From the NCBI GenBank assembly GCA_963281255.1, contig OY725505.1, positions 1,612,001 to 1,676,000 of the forward strand: 64,000 nucleotides of DNA, in the 5' to 3' direction. Position 1 is the first letter of the stretch. Every line of letters starts with the position of its first letter. The notes beneath the pieces were generated by a model that made no database searches, had not been told where the DNA came from, and saw nothing but the letters and a program-made list of their open reading frames with translations. Of this stretch, positions 21,990 to 32,554 are shown piece by piece. The stretch is from Aphrocallistes beatrix (lineage: Eukaryota; Porifera; Hexactinellida; Sceptrulophora; Aphrocallistidae). Made by a program: the position numbers and the translations under genes.

Positions 21990-23078
21990 CAAGCGCGCTT
22001 GGCTTGCTTGCGCGGTGCGGCTGGCGGACACTTGGTGTCTGCCGGAAGCGCCCTTTGGGCGCCTCGGGTCATATTGATTAATTATAAGGGAGATAACATC
22101 TCTAAATATGTCTGTCCTACTGTTATAATCGATATCGCACGAAAAATCACCGAATTTGTCAATATTTTAAATTTTGATGCGTAATGATGGCGTCATAACA
22201 GAGTGATGAGTAATCATTTTTTGATGATACGTTGTTGTATCATATGTGAGATGTATTAATATACAGTAAAACCTCTATAAGTGGGGGAGGTTGGGCCGGC
22301 TAGCATGATGATACTCCCCCATTCCCCACTTATGATTCCAATTGTAATATTCCCATAAAACAAGCTTGCCTTAGTATTACTATGAGAATTCTCTATTCTA
22401 CTTTCCCTAAAATTTATTATTACTTTCTTACGATTTTTTAATGGTTTATTAAGGGTGTAATGATATGAGAAAGGGTTGATTTGTGAGGCACGAAATTTCC
22501 AGCAAATGGTATAGCACAATCCCAAGTTCCGATTCATCTGTGAACGGTTGTTTTGATTAATATCCAATTTCGCATAGAAAAACTCCTATCATATTCCCCA
22601 CATATAGAGGTTAATCTTAGTGTCGTGAGGTATTATTAGCCTAAAAGTCACCCCCATTCCCCGCATAATGGCACTTCCCCACTTATGGAGGTTTATCTGT
22701 ATGGAAATGAGCAAGGATGTCAAAAAATTGCCCCACTTATAGAGGTCCCCCCACATATAGAGACCCCACTTATAGAGGTTCTACTGTACACCTTCTATTA
22801 AAATGTCAGCCTTCTATCACTTAAAATGGCTGAGTCATGGTCGAAAAACTGAAATTTCTAATTATAAAAGAGGTGACAATGACGTCATAATTCCATGATG
22901 ATTCGACATTTTCGCTGAGCTCAGAACTTACTGGAGCCATAGCCAAAAGACTCCCACATGCCAAGCATCAGCTTTCTGCGCCTGGAAGTTTATTCAATCA
23001 ATTCGTTACATATATATATATATATACGAGTATATATACACGCATACACAAACATTAATCGAGTTTTAATAGTAAGGA
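21990..23078 (-). mobile_element. Helitron-like unit G (both ends present) with nested pogo-type MITE
   Basis: In reverse: the 3' end CAAGCGCGC at 21990 preceded by A, and the 5' end GTTTTAATAGTAAGGA closing at 23078 followed by T. So it sits between A and T on its own strand. Without the 523-bp MITE (22264-22786) it is about 566 bp. Both CRE-like regions and the hairpins are recognisable. Confidence 0.85.
22264..22786. mobile_element. 523-bp pogo-type MITE, copy 1 of 3
   Basis: Opens CAGTAAAACCTCTATAAGTG and closes with the reverse (ACTTATAGAGGTTCTACTG); flanked by TA. Internal words CCCCACTTAT and CCCCACATATAGAG repeat the terminal motif. Apart from the ends it is nearly letter-identical to 41057-41578 and to 47811-48271 (reverse), so all three are young. 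The 103-codon frame it contains has no start context or similarity and persists only because the copies are young. Confidence 0.9.
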
Positions 23079-23299
23079 TATATAAGCCTAAAGTAATGTC
23101 AAGCTATGTTCTTTATTTCACTTAATCATTTCAAAGATATTATATACTATCTACTCTTCCTGAATATGCAGTGATAGAAGTGAATGATTGATGAAGTGTA
23201 AAGTATGGATAATTCTGCGTGATTATCCAAAATTGTTACAATCAATAAGCTATATAATTGCTATTTACTATTAAGCTCTAGCTCTTATATCTTCTTAGT

Positions 23300-24489
23300 T
23301 ATTCTTGATCCCATTTGACCAGTTTTTGATACTAGCATTTTTCATGGCTTCAAAACCACTATCTAGTAAGTATGAACAACGAGCATACATAAAGATTTCG
23401 ACCTTACTCGGCGAAAAACCACTTCAGATCCATGAAAAGCTGGTGAAAGTCTTTCGTGGGGATGCTTTATCTTATCCAACCGTGAAATAATGGGCACGTC
23501 GAGTGAAGGATGGTAGGCATGACATCGAAGATCAGCCTCGGGCGGGCAGGCCTTCTTCGTCCAGTACCCCTGAGATGATGGCCCAGGTTCGTGAACTAGG
23601 AGATATAGACCCACATTTAACTATTGAAGAGATAGCTCTCATCCTTGACATCTCAACGGGAAGCGTACACGCAATTCTACATGACAGTTTGGAGTTTAAT
23701 AAGATTTCAGCCCGCTGGATTCCAAAATTGCTCTCAAAAGAGCAAAAAATGAAGAGTTTCTTGCTCCAAAAAACTGCTAGCAGAATATGAACACTGTGAT
23801 CCCAGACGTTTATATGAAATCGTTACTGGTGATGAAACATGGATTAAGTTCACTGAGACCACACGAAAGCAGCAAAGCAAGTTTTGGCTTCCGAAAAATT
23901 CTTACCCCCCTGAAAAGGCCCGTCCGGACTTTAGAGAGCCCAAGGTTTTGTATAGCATATTTTTCGATGCGTATGGTCCTGTAGCCCAGATTCCAGTTCC
24001 TCAAGGCGGACGAATGACTGGCGAATTTTACGCAGAAAATTGCCTGCGGGAGGTTGAGAAATTCTATAAAAAGCGAAGACCTGGTACTGGAGCCAGAGGT
24101 ATCAAACTTTTACACGATAATGCCAGACCACACATTTCGAAAATTGTTAGAGAGACAATAGAATAGATTGGCTTCGAAGTGATTGATCATCTTCCATATT
24201 CGCCGGACCTCTCTCCTTGCGACTTTTGGCTGTTTCCCGAGCTAAAAAAACACCTCGGAGGTCGACATTTTGATACGCGACAAGCCATGGGGACAGCAAT
24301 TTTCCAGTATCTAAAAGTGATGGATCAAAAGGAGTACAAAAAAACATTTTCGAAGTGGGTGGATAGGATGAAACTGTGTGTAAACCTAGAGGGGGAGTAC
24401 TTCGAGCAATAAATATGTAATACTTTGACCTATATCTACTAGTTCTGTTTTTAAATTATTTATCAAAGATGAGAACTTTTTGAATGCCC
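23300..24489 (+). mobile_element. mariner element (DD34D), left end not resolved
   Basis: The right end AACTTTTTGAATGCCC precedes TA at 24490. The coding region starts at 23344. Same lineage as 18153-19262, which lies in reverse orientation. Confidence 0.75.
23344..24412 (+). pseudogene. mariner transposase, nearly complete
   Basis: From MASKPLSSKYEQRAYIK to NLEGEYFEQ, about 355 codons, the full family length. In order: two N-terminal helix-turn-helix regions (IHEKLVKVFRGDALSYPTVK; LTIEEIALILDISTGSVHAI), the first catalytic block EIVTGDETWIKF, LLHDNARPHISK (second aspartate) and YSPDLSPCDFWLFP (third aspartate, 34 residues later, hence DD34D). All three acidic residues are present. The copy is broken by a stop after residue 48 (TAA at 23488), a frame change near 23770-23795 and a TAG at about 24164. 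It sits just upstream of the first DOCK exon, in the same orientation. Confidence 0.85.
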
Positions 24490-24795
24490 TAAGTATATTA
24501 CGGATATTGGTCAAATTGACTGTTTAGAAAATATTTGTATCATAAAACTTAACATATAAAATTAGTACTAAAAGTTGTGTAAAATAATTTGGTCATGGCG
24601 GCGTCTATATTCAGAAATATTTGTGGTTGATACCAAGTCCCAATAGAGGAATACTTTTAGCCGTTTGCTTGATTAGCTTCTTTTGCAATTAAAATCACAA
24701 CACGTTTTGACTTTTAATAATTTTCTGCTTTTCTTATATTTTTGACGTTAATTTGTTTGTTTATTAAATTATTGAGTTATCCGACATCTCTTTAG

Positions 24796-25121
24796 GTTTT
24801 ATGCATAAACGAAGAAAATGAGATTAACTTTGATCTTTGGTTATCTTTTTTCCAATTGGCTAGCAAATTCTGTACCCAAAAAGAATTGCAAATTGATTTA
24901 CTTAGCGATTTTTCACGTCGCAAAATCCTCGAGAGATATGGGGATATGAGAATTATGATTGCTGAACTGCTTGTCACCAAATGGAAGCATTTGAATAGAT
25001 TCCATTCTCAATTCACGTTTTGTATTCTTCATGAACTTTTAATTGTTTCCTTATTACCGCCTGCTTCCCTTCGAGGGATAGTGATACCTGTATTTTTTGA
25101 TATGATCATTTCTACTCATAG
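24796..25121 (+). CDS. Dock: DOCK-family GEF, exon in the pre-DHR-2 helical region
   Basis: Follows the acceptor CATCTCTTTAG and precedes the donor GTATGT. It encodes about 108 residues beginning VLCINEENEINFDLW. Matches to animal DOCK1/2/5 as I recall them: FFQLASKFCTQKELQ against FFHLAVAFLTQESLQ, KILERYGDMR against KILNKYGDMR, and IPVFFDMI against IPIFFDMM. In the family this helical (armadillo-like) stretch lies between the DHR-1 lipid-binding domain and the catalytic DHR-2. DOCK-A proteins with ELMO load GTP on Rac, driving cell migration, myoblast fusion and engulfment. The exon starts on a codon boundary and ends after two bases of a codon. Upstream exons were not found in the 24.8 kb to the left. 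I rate the family nearly certain, the DOCK-A subgroup likely. Confidence 0.93.
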
Positions 25122-25579
25122 GTATGTTTCATTTTAATCATTCATTACTTGAATTAGATTTTTCGATTTCGTCTTCAATCAAAATTCCTCGTCGTGTAAA
25201 TCTGAGTTTTGTTTTGACAATGAAATAACTGAAAGTAACACCTAATAAAAGCAAATGGATGTCGTTAATAGCCACTAAGCTGCTAGATAATGAATCTAGA
25301 TTCAAATTTTAATATATTTATCATTGCGAAACAGAGTTTGTTGAGTCGAAATGCCTTGTAAATTTGGCAGATATTACATTCCTTATTTTTCCTGCACTTT
25401 AGTCAAAACTTGCTCAAATATTGACATGCTGATATTTTGAACTACTGCTTATAAATGCAATCGAAACCATTGTGGGATGTATGGACGGAATTGGATGCGG
25501 AAGTTTTGACTTTTGATCCTTTATCTTTTTCTCATCACCCACTACTCCAGAGTGATTAACAAATATACATTTTATTTTT
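25122..25579. other. Intron sequence, nothing recognised
   Basis: Start of the 15.3-kb intron between the first two visible DOCK exons; no repeat or frame recognised here. Confidence 0.5.
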
Positions 25580-25680
25580 ACTTGCGCTTCGCTTGATTGG
25601 ACAGCACAGCTGGTAGATATTTTGCGTCCGCCGGAGGCGTGGTTTTGCCGCCTAGGAACATATTGATAATTTTAAGACCT
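25580..25680 (-). mobile_element. Scrap of the Helitron-like family (3' end, reverse)
   Basis: ACTTGCGCTTCGCTTG followed by GTCCGCCGGAGGCG and ACATATTGATAATT matches the 3' terminal 100 bp of the family in reverse, diverged. Confidence 0.6.
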
Positions 25681-25839
25681 ACACACTTTTTGTTTCATAA
25701 ATTATTTACATTTTTGGGGTGATTTTGAATTACCACAACTTACTATGTAATCCGTGAAATTTTTCTCAACTATACACTATTTCTAACGATTTTTATTGAT
25801 ATCTTTCCAACTGTTTGATACCCAAATTTTAAAAAAATT

Positions 25840-26382
25840 GCATCCACTTCCTTTTTTCTCTCTTTTTGAATTCGAAGTTTGGCTTTGTGGTGTGGCGGGA
25901 AAGTACATATGTGACCAATGGTACTCAAAAGCCCGTCATCAACAATCCGAGACATTCACCCAAGATCCATATTTGTGGATGGATATCTACTCGAAGAACT
26001 ACTCCTGTGCATATTTAGAGAGTATTTCAATTCTATCGCATATTGTAATGTGATAAATGGAAATTGACAAAAACTGCAGACCTACTCCCAGAGGGTTAGA
26101 AACTCCCGGAGGATAATAAGCTCTCTGTATCATACAAAAGGAACGCGCCGTTAAATATAGATTGACCAACTTGCAGCCCTGATCTGAATCCTATAGATAA
26201 TTTATGGGCCGTTCTGAAGAAAAAGTTATAAACAGGGCTACTAAGACAATCGAAGATGTCAAAAACTATGTGGATAGAGTGGGGAACCATTGATCCTGAA
26301 TTCATTTGCAACTTCACAGAATCTATGCATAAGCGGTGCGACCTTGTGATTGCTGCTCAAGGCAAATATACTAATTATTGAA
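25840..26382 (+). pseudogene. Tc1-like transposase, C-terminal half, heavily decayed
   Basis: Open pieces read VWLCGVAGKYICDQWYSKAR and LESISILSHIVM, typical of the middle of Tc1 transposases. They are followed by SPDLNPIDNLWAVLKKKL and the tail MHKRCDLVIAAQGKYTNY with a stop at about 26382. The third catalytic position reads aspartate (PIDNLW) where Tc1 has glutamate. The N-terminal half and the inverted ends are absent. Similar to, but distinct from, the Tc1 at 16779. Confidence 0.7.
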
Positions 26383-26504
26383 CCATATCCTTTTTAATTG
26401 TTACTAAGGGGCCATGGAACCAAAATAAAACTTGAATGAGTATGTATCAACTTGAGTCATTAAGTTGCATTGGATATAATAATTGTAAATAATTATGAAA
26501 CAAC

Positions 26505-26878
26505 TGCAACATCTCTAGATATGTCTCTGTCTTAGTGTTATGATCGATATCATTCGAAAATTGATAAAGTTTGTCAATTTTCAAGCAGTTAAGATGCCTA
26601 AATATGACGTCATAATAGAGTGATGTGTTGTTATTTTTAATGATAGGTATATCATATGTGAATAATATTAAAATACACATTCGATTAAGATTTCTGCCTT
26701 CTATCACCTAAAATGGCTGAGCTATAGCCAATAGCCAATGAAGTCATATTTCCATGATGAGTTGATATTTTCTTCTGAGTTCATAATTAGTCAGGCCATA
26801 GCCAAAGACTCCAACTTGCTAAATATCCGTTTTCTCTACCTAAGTTTCTTCAATCAATTCGTTACAGATATATAACTC
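26505..26878 (-). mobile_element. Helitron-like unit I (3' truncated, 5' end degenerate)
   Basis: Reverse-orientation match from ACATCTCTAGATATGTC to TTCAATCAATTCGTTACAG and a short TA tract. It abuts the start of unit J head to head. Confidence 0.65.
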
Positions 26879-27300
26879 TCCTTACTATTGAAATTGATTA
26901 AAGTATATATGTGTGTATATTTATATCTCTGTAACGAATTAATTGAAGAAACTGCCAGGCAGGGAAAGCTGATTTTTGGTATACTCGGTTAAGTTCGGAC
27001 CTCAGCCGAAAATTTCGACTCATAATTGAATAATTAAGTCATTGTCACTTTTTGCATAATTAAAAATTTCAGTTTTTTACTTTAACTCAGCCATTTAGGG
27101 ACTAAGACTGAAATTGTAATATAATGTATATATTAATAAATATATACAAAGATAAAACTCTGTAAGGCAAGTAAGGCAAACATATTTAGAGATGTTGTTT
27201 GCCTTTTATTTAATGAATCTGAGCCCAGGTGACAAAGAATACCGCAGGCGGACACAAATTTTCGGCCAGCAGCGATGAGCAAGCAAACTGAGCGCGCTTG
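26879..27300 (+). mobile_element. Helitron-like unit J (both ends, internal deletion)
   Basis: Starts TCCTTACTATTGAAATTG and ends GAGCGCGCTTG before T. The second CRE-like region is lost by internal deletion. The base before the start is C, where the other complete copies have A. Confidence 0.7.
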
Positions 27301-27302
27301 TC

Positions 27303-27522
27303 CTTGCTATTGCAACTCTTGGATCGCTTCACTTTATGTCTCCCGGAGGTGCCCTTTGGCTGATTAGGCTCACATTGATTAATTAAATGGCAGGTAACTT
27401 TTCCTAATCATATACGTCTGACTCACTGTTATAATCGATATCACTCAAAATCACAAATTTATTCATTTTTTCTTTTATGTGCGCATTGATAATGTTAGAA
27501 CTGAGTGATAAGTCACTATTTT
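27303..27522 (-). mobile_element. Helitron-like unit K (reverse, tail-to-tail with J)
   Basis: GGATCGCTTCACTTTATGTC, then CCCGGAGGTGCCCTTTGG and TTATAATCGATATCACTC, matches the 3' half in reverse. Its 3' end faces that of unit J within a few bases. Confidence 0.6.
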
Positions 27523-27526
27523 AGTG

Positions 27527-27985
27527 CCGCTCCTGTAAGGAGTTGCCCTTATGGGCTTGTACGTGCGCCACTGCGAAATATAACAGTCCGACTTTTACCA
27601 AATTTTGCATGTAGCATCTCTTTGCAATGTAGATGTGCACAGTCAATTTCTTTTTCTATTACAAAGCTTTGTTTTAATATATACGTAAACTATTAACGAC
27701 TAATGTTACACAATGTACAATCCGATTTTGGCACTTTGAAAGTGATAATGTGAATATTTTACAAGTCATTAACATCTTGTATATACATTATTCATACTTT
27801 TTGAAAGCGAGCTCTGCAAAGCTAATACAGGGTACATCAATATCTACTATATTTAAAATTTCACACTTAGATGCTCTAAAATTATTATTTCCCAAAGTAT
27901 TCCGATAGTCACATTTCACGTTGCTTCGACTTACATTCGGAAGCTACACGATCAGTTTGTAGACCGATAGTGCATATTACGAGTT
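27527..27985. repeat. Unclassified dispersed repeat (family also at 46876 and 48274)
   Basis: CACTGCGAAATATAACAGTC, TTTTACCAAATTTTGCATGT and, near the end, TTTGTAGACCGATAGTGCA occur in the same order at 46900-47306 and 48274-48482. No terminal inverted repeat or coding frame found. Confidence 0.6.
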
Positions 27986-27991
27986 TTTTTA

Positions 27992-28210
27992 TATCATATG
28001 TGATATATATTAACGTAAACTTTCTATTAATTTCTGCTTCTAAACTGAAATTTATAATTATAAAAAATGTAAAATGAACTCATAATTCCATGATGAGTCG
28101 ATACTTTCGTCTGAAGTCAGAAACTATTGGAGTCTTTGCCAAAAGACTCCACCATGTGGAAGATCAGCTTCCTGCACCTGGCAGTTACTTCAATCAATTT
28201 ATTACTTTAG
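27992..28210 (-). mobile_element. Helitron-like fragment L
   Basis: Reverse match from TATATCATATGTGATATAT through TTCCATGATGAGTCGATAC to CAGTTACTTCAATCAATTT. The 3' hairpin end is missing. Confidence 0.65.
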
Positions 28211-28214
28211 ATAT

Positions 28215-28435
28215 ATACACATAGAGTAGATCCTCTCAGATCCGGACCTCCGAGTTACGGACCCTTCCCTCAACCGGGCAGGTATCCTCTCGGATGAAGA
28301 AGGTGCCAGTAACTAGGAGTCATGGATTGACTTTGCACTGATTCCAAATTGATCCTGATACAAAATCAATCAATCTATTATCTCTTAGAATTACAACCGT
28401 TCAAAAAGCTATATAGTCAGCTCATTACGATGGAT
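28215..28435 (+). mobile_element. Relic of a pogo-type element (family of 1220 and 34487)
   Basis: TCCGGACCTCCGAGTTACGG, CTCAACCGGGCAGG and GATTGACTTTGCACTGATTC match 1232-1345 in order. Interrupted on the right by a fold-back element. Confidence 0.55.
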
Positions 28436-28648
28436 CCATGGCCCTAAAAAAAACAGCAAGAAATTATGTTATTGCATTTTCCGTTGTATCATGTCTTAGG
28501 TGTAACATACTAAAAGTTTACCGAAATCGGAATATCAGAAAGTGATTTGCCACAACCTCGTCGTTGAACCCGGACTAGTGTAAAAATCTCCGGTTTTGAA
28601 AACAGAGTTTAACCTTTCAAATGATTGCAAATCTAATAGTCAATTATA

Positions 28649-29121
28649 TACTACCTGGACAAAAGTATTTGCACACTTCTTTATCTCACGTGCATTTAAT
28701 ACTAAAATGGGTCTATTCATGAAGATTAAAACTCCGAAACGGTAAGTGTTACAACTAATCGGGTTTCAAATTCGAAATCTTCGCATTCGAATTAGTTATT
28801 GTATGAATTTCTAATCAATTATTAATTCCCAATTATTTCAAATTATCAATCACTGCCATCTTTTGTTACATATGTCCCTTTTTATCACTATACATGATGG
28901 TGATGTACTACCCCTTGTGCCACAGGTTGATAATTTTACTCATTAGGTTGAGCCATTTGTAGAAATCTTCACTATTACTAATTCGAATGTGAAGATTTCG
29001 AATCTTAAATCAGACTCTTGATAGCTCTTAGAGTTTGAATACTTTTCCCTGGCAAGAAAAGATCAATTTAGTACTATTTGTATGGGGAAGAATATGATGT
29101 ACAAATACTTTTGTCCGGTTA

Positions 29122-29126
<5 letters not shown>
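28649..29126. mobile_element. Tc1-type MITE (GGACAAAAGTATTTG family), copy 1
   Basis: The left end CTACCTGGACAAAAGTATTT and right end AAATACTTTTGTCCGGTTAG are inverted repeats. Subterminal AATTCGAAATCTTCGCATTC is mirrored by GAATGTGAAGATTTCGAATC. TA-rich flanks. A second copy lies at 53418-53884. Confidence 0.8.

Positions 29127-29165
<39 letters not shown>
29124..29165. repeat. (TA)n microsatellite
   Basis: About 20 TA units at the right edge of the MITE. Confidence 0.9.
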
Positions 29166-29167
<2 letters not shown>

Positions 29168-29431
29168 AATTGCCGGAAATTTAATGCTGAGCACTCAAAT
29201 AAAAACTGATTTGCATTCATTTGAAAGGTTAAGCTCAGTTTTCAAAACCGGCGATCCTTATACTCTGGGTTCAACGACGGGGGCGTGGCAAATCATTTTC
29301 TGAAGGCATGATACATCAGAAAAATGCAATAAAACAATTTCTTTTTTTGAGGGTTCGACTATTTGCTTCATACTTTGACCTGACTAAATTTGATTCAACT
29401 TTAGTATACAAACAAAATATTTGTAAGGATT

Positions 29432-29560
29432 TATATATCTCTGCTACGAATTGATTGAAGAAATTACCAAGCACAGAAAGCTGATTAAAAGCCGAAATTT
29501 TAACAGAATGTTGAAAGTATCCACCTGCCGCGCAGCACAAGCACGCGAACCGCGTTTATG
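29432..29560 (+). mobile_element. Helitron-like fragment, strongly deleted
   Basis: TACGAATTGATTGAAGAAAT and AGCACAGAAAGCTGATT join, after a large deletion, to a degenerate 3' end near GCAAGCACGCGAACC. Confidence 0.6.
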
Positions 29561-29779
29561 TATATATGGATTCATGTTCGTGGTATTGGAGGAGTTCATG
29601 GGCTAATCGAAAAAGCATTAGCTAATAGAAAATGAATTTTTAAGAGAGTTACTTTTAAATGTAGTAATGGATTGAATATTTCTGAATGTAGGTATACTGA
29701 CTATTCAATTCAAGATAAGCCTAGTTAATGAGATTTAATATATGTGCTAATATGTTCGAGGGGAACTGCATTAGAATAT

Positions 29780-30110
29780 ATTACGACAGTATTTTTTTAG
29801 TTTCATAAGTTTGGTGATGTCTATTGGAGTAATGTAATGGATAGCTTTATAGGTGACTAGGAGAATTTTGAAAATGATGATGTTTAAATGCAACCATTGG
29901 AAGGTTATCAGAATACGAGATGGTTAAGTAGTTTGATAAATTGTGAATGCGCCGGCTGCACTGTTTTGAAAATACTAGAGTCAAGACAGGAGCAAAAAGA
30001 AGAGCCATATAAAATACTATTACAAAAGTAAAGATGAAATGCGTTGATCATAGCTTTGCATTCTTTCCTTTGAAGTAAAACAAAAGCAGTTTTAATAATC
30101 TGACACATCG
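29780..30110 (-). mobile_element. LINE fragment (L2/CR1 group), 3' part
   Basis: GATAGCTTTATAGGTGACTA, TGCGCCGGCTGCACTGTTTT and GAGCCATATAAAATACTATT are diverged versions of 12607-12800 in the main LINE, in the same orientation. Decayed, no open frame. Confidence 0.65.
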
Positions 30111-30139
30111 ATATATTGCTTTTGAACCAAGTAATCTAA

Positions 30140-30775
30140 CTTATGCATATCCACAACATTACAACACGGAGACTGCGCTCCTGAAGGTCACGAACGACAT
30201 CCTCCTCAGCATCAATTGCCAACGCGTATTCCTTCTGGTTCTTCGGGATCTTTGTTCAGCCTTGACCACCATCCACCATACCACCTTACTCAATTGTCTC
30301 CAATCTCATTTCTGCATATGTGACTCTTCTATGTCTTAGTTTGAATCTTACTTCTCTGTTAGTACTCAATTCTTCTAGATTAAGGGTTCTAATACTGCAA
30401 ATATCCCGATCCAAAATGGAATTCCTCAGGATTCTTGTCTTGGTCCGCTCCTCTTTAACCTCTATACCAGTCCTCCTTTCGAACTTATTAGAACCCACCT
30501 CCTCGACATGGACTGCTATGCCGACGATATCTTATATAAAGATTCTTCCTTCTCCACCATCCAATCATTCTCTCCTGCGATGCGTTCTAAGCTTCACACA
30601 ATCTAGTTTCTTATCAATGACAACAAGACTTAGTCACTTATAATAGGGATTCGTGACTGATAGCATTTCTGTTGGTGAGTCAAGAATCTCTTCTTAGAAG
30701 TACGGAACATAGGAACTTGGCTGGACAATACTCTCAATTCTATTATATCTACTATATATCTATTCTACTACATCT
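30140..30775 (+). mobile_element. LINE fragment (L2/CR1 group), reverse transcriptase region, opposite orientation
   Basis: Reads like the reverse complement of 13530-12880: AACACGGAGACTGCGCTCCT then AAGGTCACGAACGACATCC, and later ACATGGACTGCTATGCCGAC, the YADD-encoding stretch (CYADD). Decayed. Confidence 0.75.
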
Positions 30776-31099
30776 GTAGCATTTAGCGCAATATAGTCTA
30801 GAACCACTGGGGGCCAATTGAGAAATTTGAGAAATATGAACTTTTGGTGGTTTTGAGGTCCTAGGGGTCCCTTTGGTCAAAAGTAAGCCCATGCCACCTT
30901 GAAATAGGCATTTCTTTTATGCAAGCTTCAATATTTTGTCCCTGAAAAATGGAGCCAAACAAGAGAGTCACTCGATGGGGTTACAAGGGGGTTTAAAATT
31001 GGAATGTTGTACATTCCTGCATCGTTGAGGAAAATATTCAGCACGAATATGGTCATGTGATCCCTCAAATCTCTCAAAATTTAATGCTGAATGCGAATA
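30776..31099. other. No feature recognised
   Basis: GC-richer than its surroundings near 30810-30900 but without a frame or known repeat. Confidence 0.4.
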
Positions 31100-31131
31100 T
31101 CCTTACTATTAAAACTCGATTAATGTATATT

Positions 31132-31163
<32 letters not shown>

Positions 31164-31645
31164 ACGAATTGATTGAAGAAACTTCCAGGCGCAGAAAGCT
31201 GATGCTTGGCATGTGGGAGTCTTTTGGCTATGGCTCCAGTATGTTCTGAGCTCAGACGATAATGTCGACTCATCATGGAATTATGATGTCATTGTCACAT
31301 TTTTAAAAGTTAAGCAACACAGTTATTCAAGCATAACTCCATTTTAAGTGATAGAAGGCTGAAATTTTAATAGAATGTGTATGTTAATATACCTCAGATA
31401 TGATCTAACTATCATCAAAAAAGATGACTCATCACTCTGTTATCACGTCATCATTACACATCAAAATTTTTAAAATTGGCAAATTTTGTGATTTTCTTGC
31501 GATATCGATTATAACTGTAGGACAGGCGTATTTAGGGATGTTATCGCCCTTATAGTTAATCAATGTCGCCTCAGGCGTCCACAGGTCGCCTCCGCTTTAC
31601 ACCAAGTGTCCTCCAGCCGCGCAGCGCAAGCAAGCGAAGCGCTTG
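31100..31645 (+). mobile_element. Helitron-like unit N (both ends present)
   Basis: Starts TCCTTACTATTAAAAC after A, then (TA)n, GAATTGATTGAAGAAACTTC, two CRE-like regions, and ends GAAGCGCTTG before T. 546 bp; a good reference copy. Confidence 0.85.
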
Positions 31646-31911
31646 TTACTTTAAACAAGGCAAGTATAAAATTGTGAATTTCAAGGCCGAAGTTACAATT
31701 TTTGTATTGTCATTTAGTGCTAAGTCAATTATGAACCATATTCTGACTTCAAAGCTTACTATATATTGCTGAATCCTTCAAACAAATACTAAAAATTTAC
31801 AACTAGATTATATTTACATACATAAATTTGCATAACTAAATTCAGTAGTATATAAAAATACATTGCTGCTCTGTGATAGATATTCGCTGGGATTTACGAA
31901 AAATCGCGACA
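31646..31911. other. Intron spacer, nothing recognised
   Basis: AT-rich spacer between Helitron-like units. Confidence 0.45.
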
Positions 31912-32400
31912 TAAAAAGAGTTTACTTATATCACTCTAAAATCGCAAAATTTTTCAATTTTAGAATTTTGATGCAGAAACGTCATGATTCCATGCTTTGT
32001 CGACATTTTCGTCTGAGTTCAGAAGTAGAGCCATAGCCAAAATATTTCAACATACAAAAATCATTTTTCTTTTCCTGGCATTTTCTACAATCAATTAATT
32101 ATGCGCTGCTGGCGGACACTTTGTGTGCGCTGTGGCGCCCTTTGGGCTCCTAGGCTCACAATGATTAATTATAAGGTAGATAACTTCACTAAACACATGT
32201 GTCTTACTGTCACAATCGATATCACTCGAAAAATCACAAAATGTGTCATTTCTATTTTTGATGCGTAATGATGGTATCATAACAGAGTGATGACTCATCA
32301 TTTTTAATGATAGTTGTATCATATGTGAGATATATTAATAGACACATTCTTTAGAATTTCACCCTTTTGTCACCTAAAATGGCTGAGTTGCACAGTGCAA
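31912..32400 (-). mobile_element. Two Helitron-like fragments in reverse, joined out of order
   Basis: The stretch 31912-32098 covers the 5' half (CATGATTCCATGCTTTGTCG to TTCTACAATCAATTAAT). The stretch 32101-32400 restarts at the 3' hairpin region (GCTGGCGGACACTTTGTGTG) and runs to AAAATGGCTGAGTTG. A forward scrap (32428-32497, TATGATACAACTCTCTTC...) follows. Confidence 0.65.
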
Positions 32401-32554
32401 CCAAGCGAAGCGCGATTGTCTCAAATATGATACAACTCTCTTCAAAAAATGTTGACTCATCATTGTGTTATGACGTCACATCAAAATTTGATGAGCAGCA
32501 TGTTGTTATGAGGCGAATAACTGAGATTAGACACTGGATTGGATTGCAGTAGGA

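Larger units (their letters stand above)
28441..29354. mobile_element. Fold-back element with long inverted arms, hosting a Tc1-type MITE
   Basis: The left arm (28441-28640: GCCCTAAAAAAAACAGCAAG, GATTTGCCACAACCTCGTCG, CTCCGGTTTTGAAAAC) is the imperfect reverse complement of the right arm (29170-29354: TTTTCAAAACCGGCGATC, ACGGGGGCGTGGCAAATCA, TTTTTTTGAGGGTTC). The arms are about 190 bp long. The middle is occupied by the MITE at 28649-29126 and a TA tract. Non-coding. Confidence 0.75.

Noticed and set aside
22256-22567. A 103-115-codon open frame (MDINQNNRSQMNRNLGLCYT...) present in three places
   Set aside because: It lies inside the 523-bp MITE and is shared only because the copies are nearly identical. 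No known domain, and the sequence is equally conserved outside the frame.
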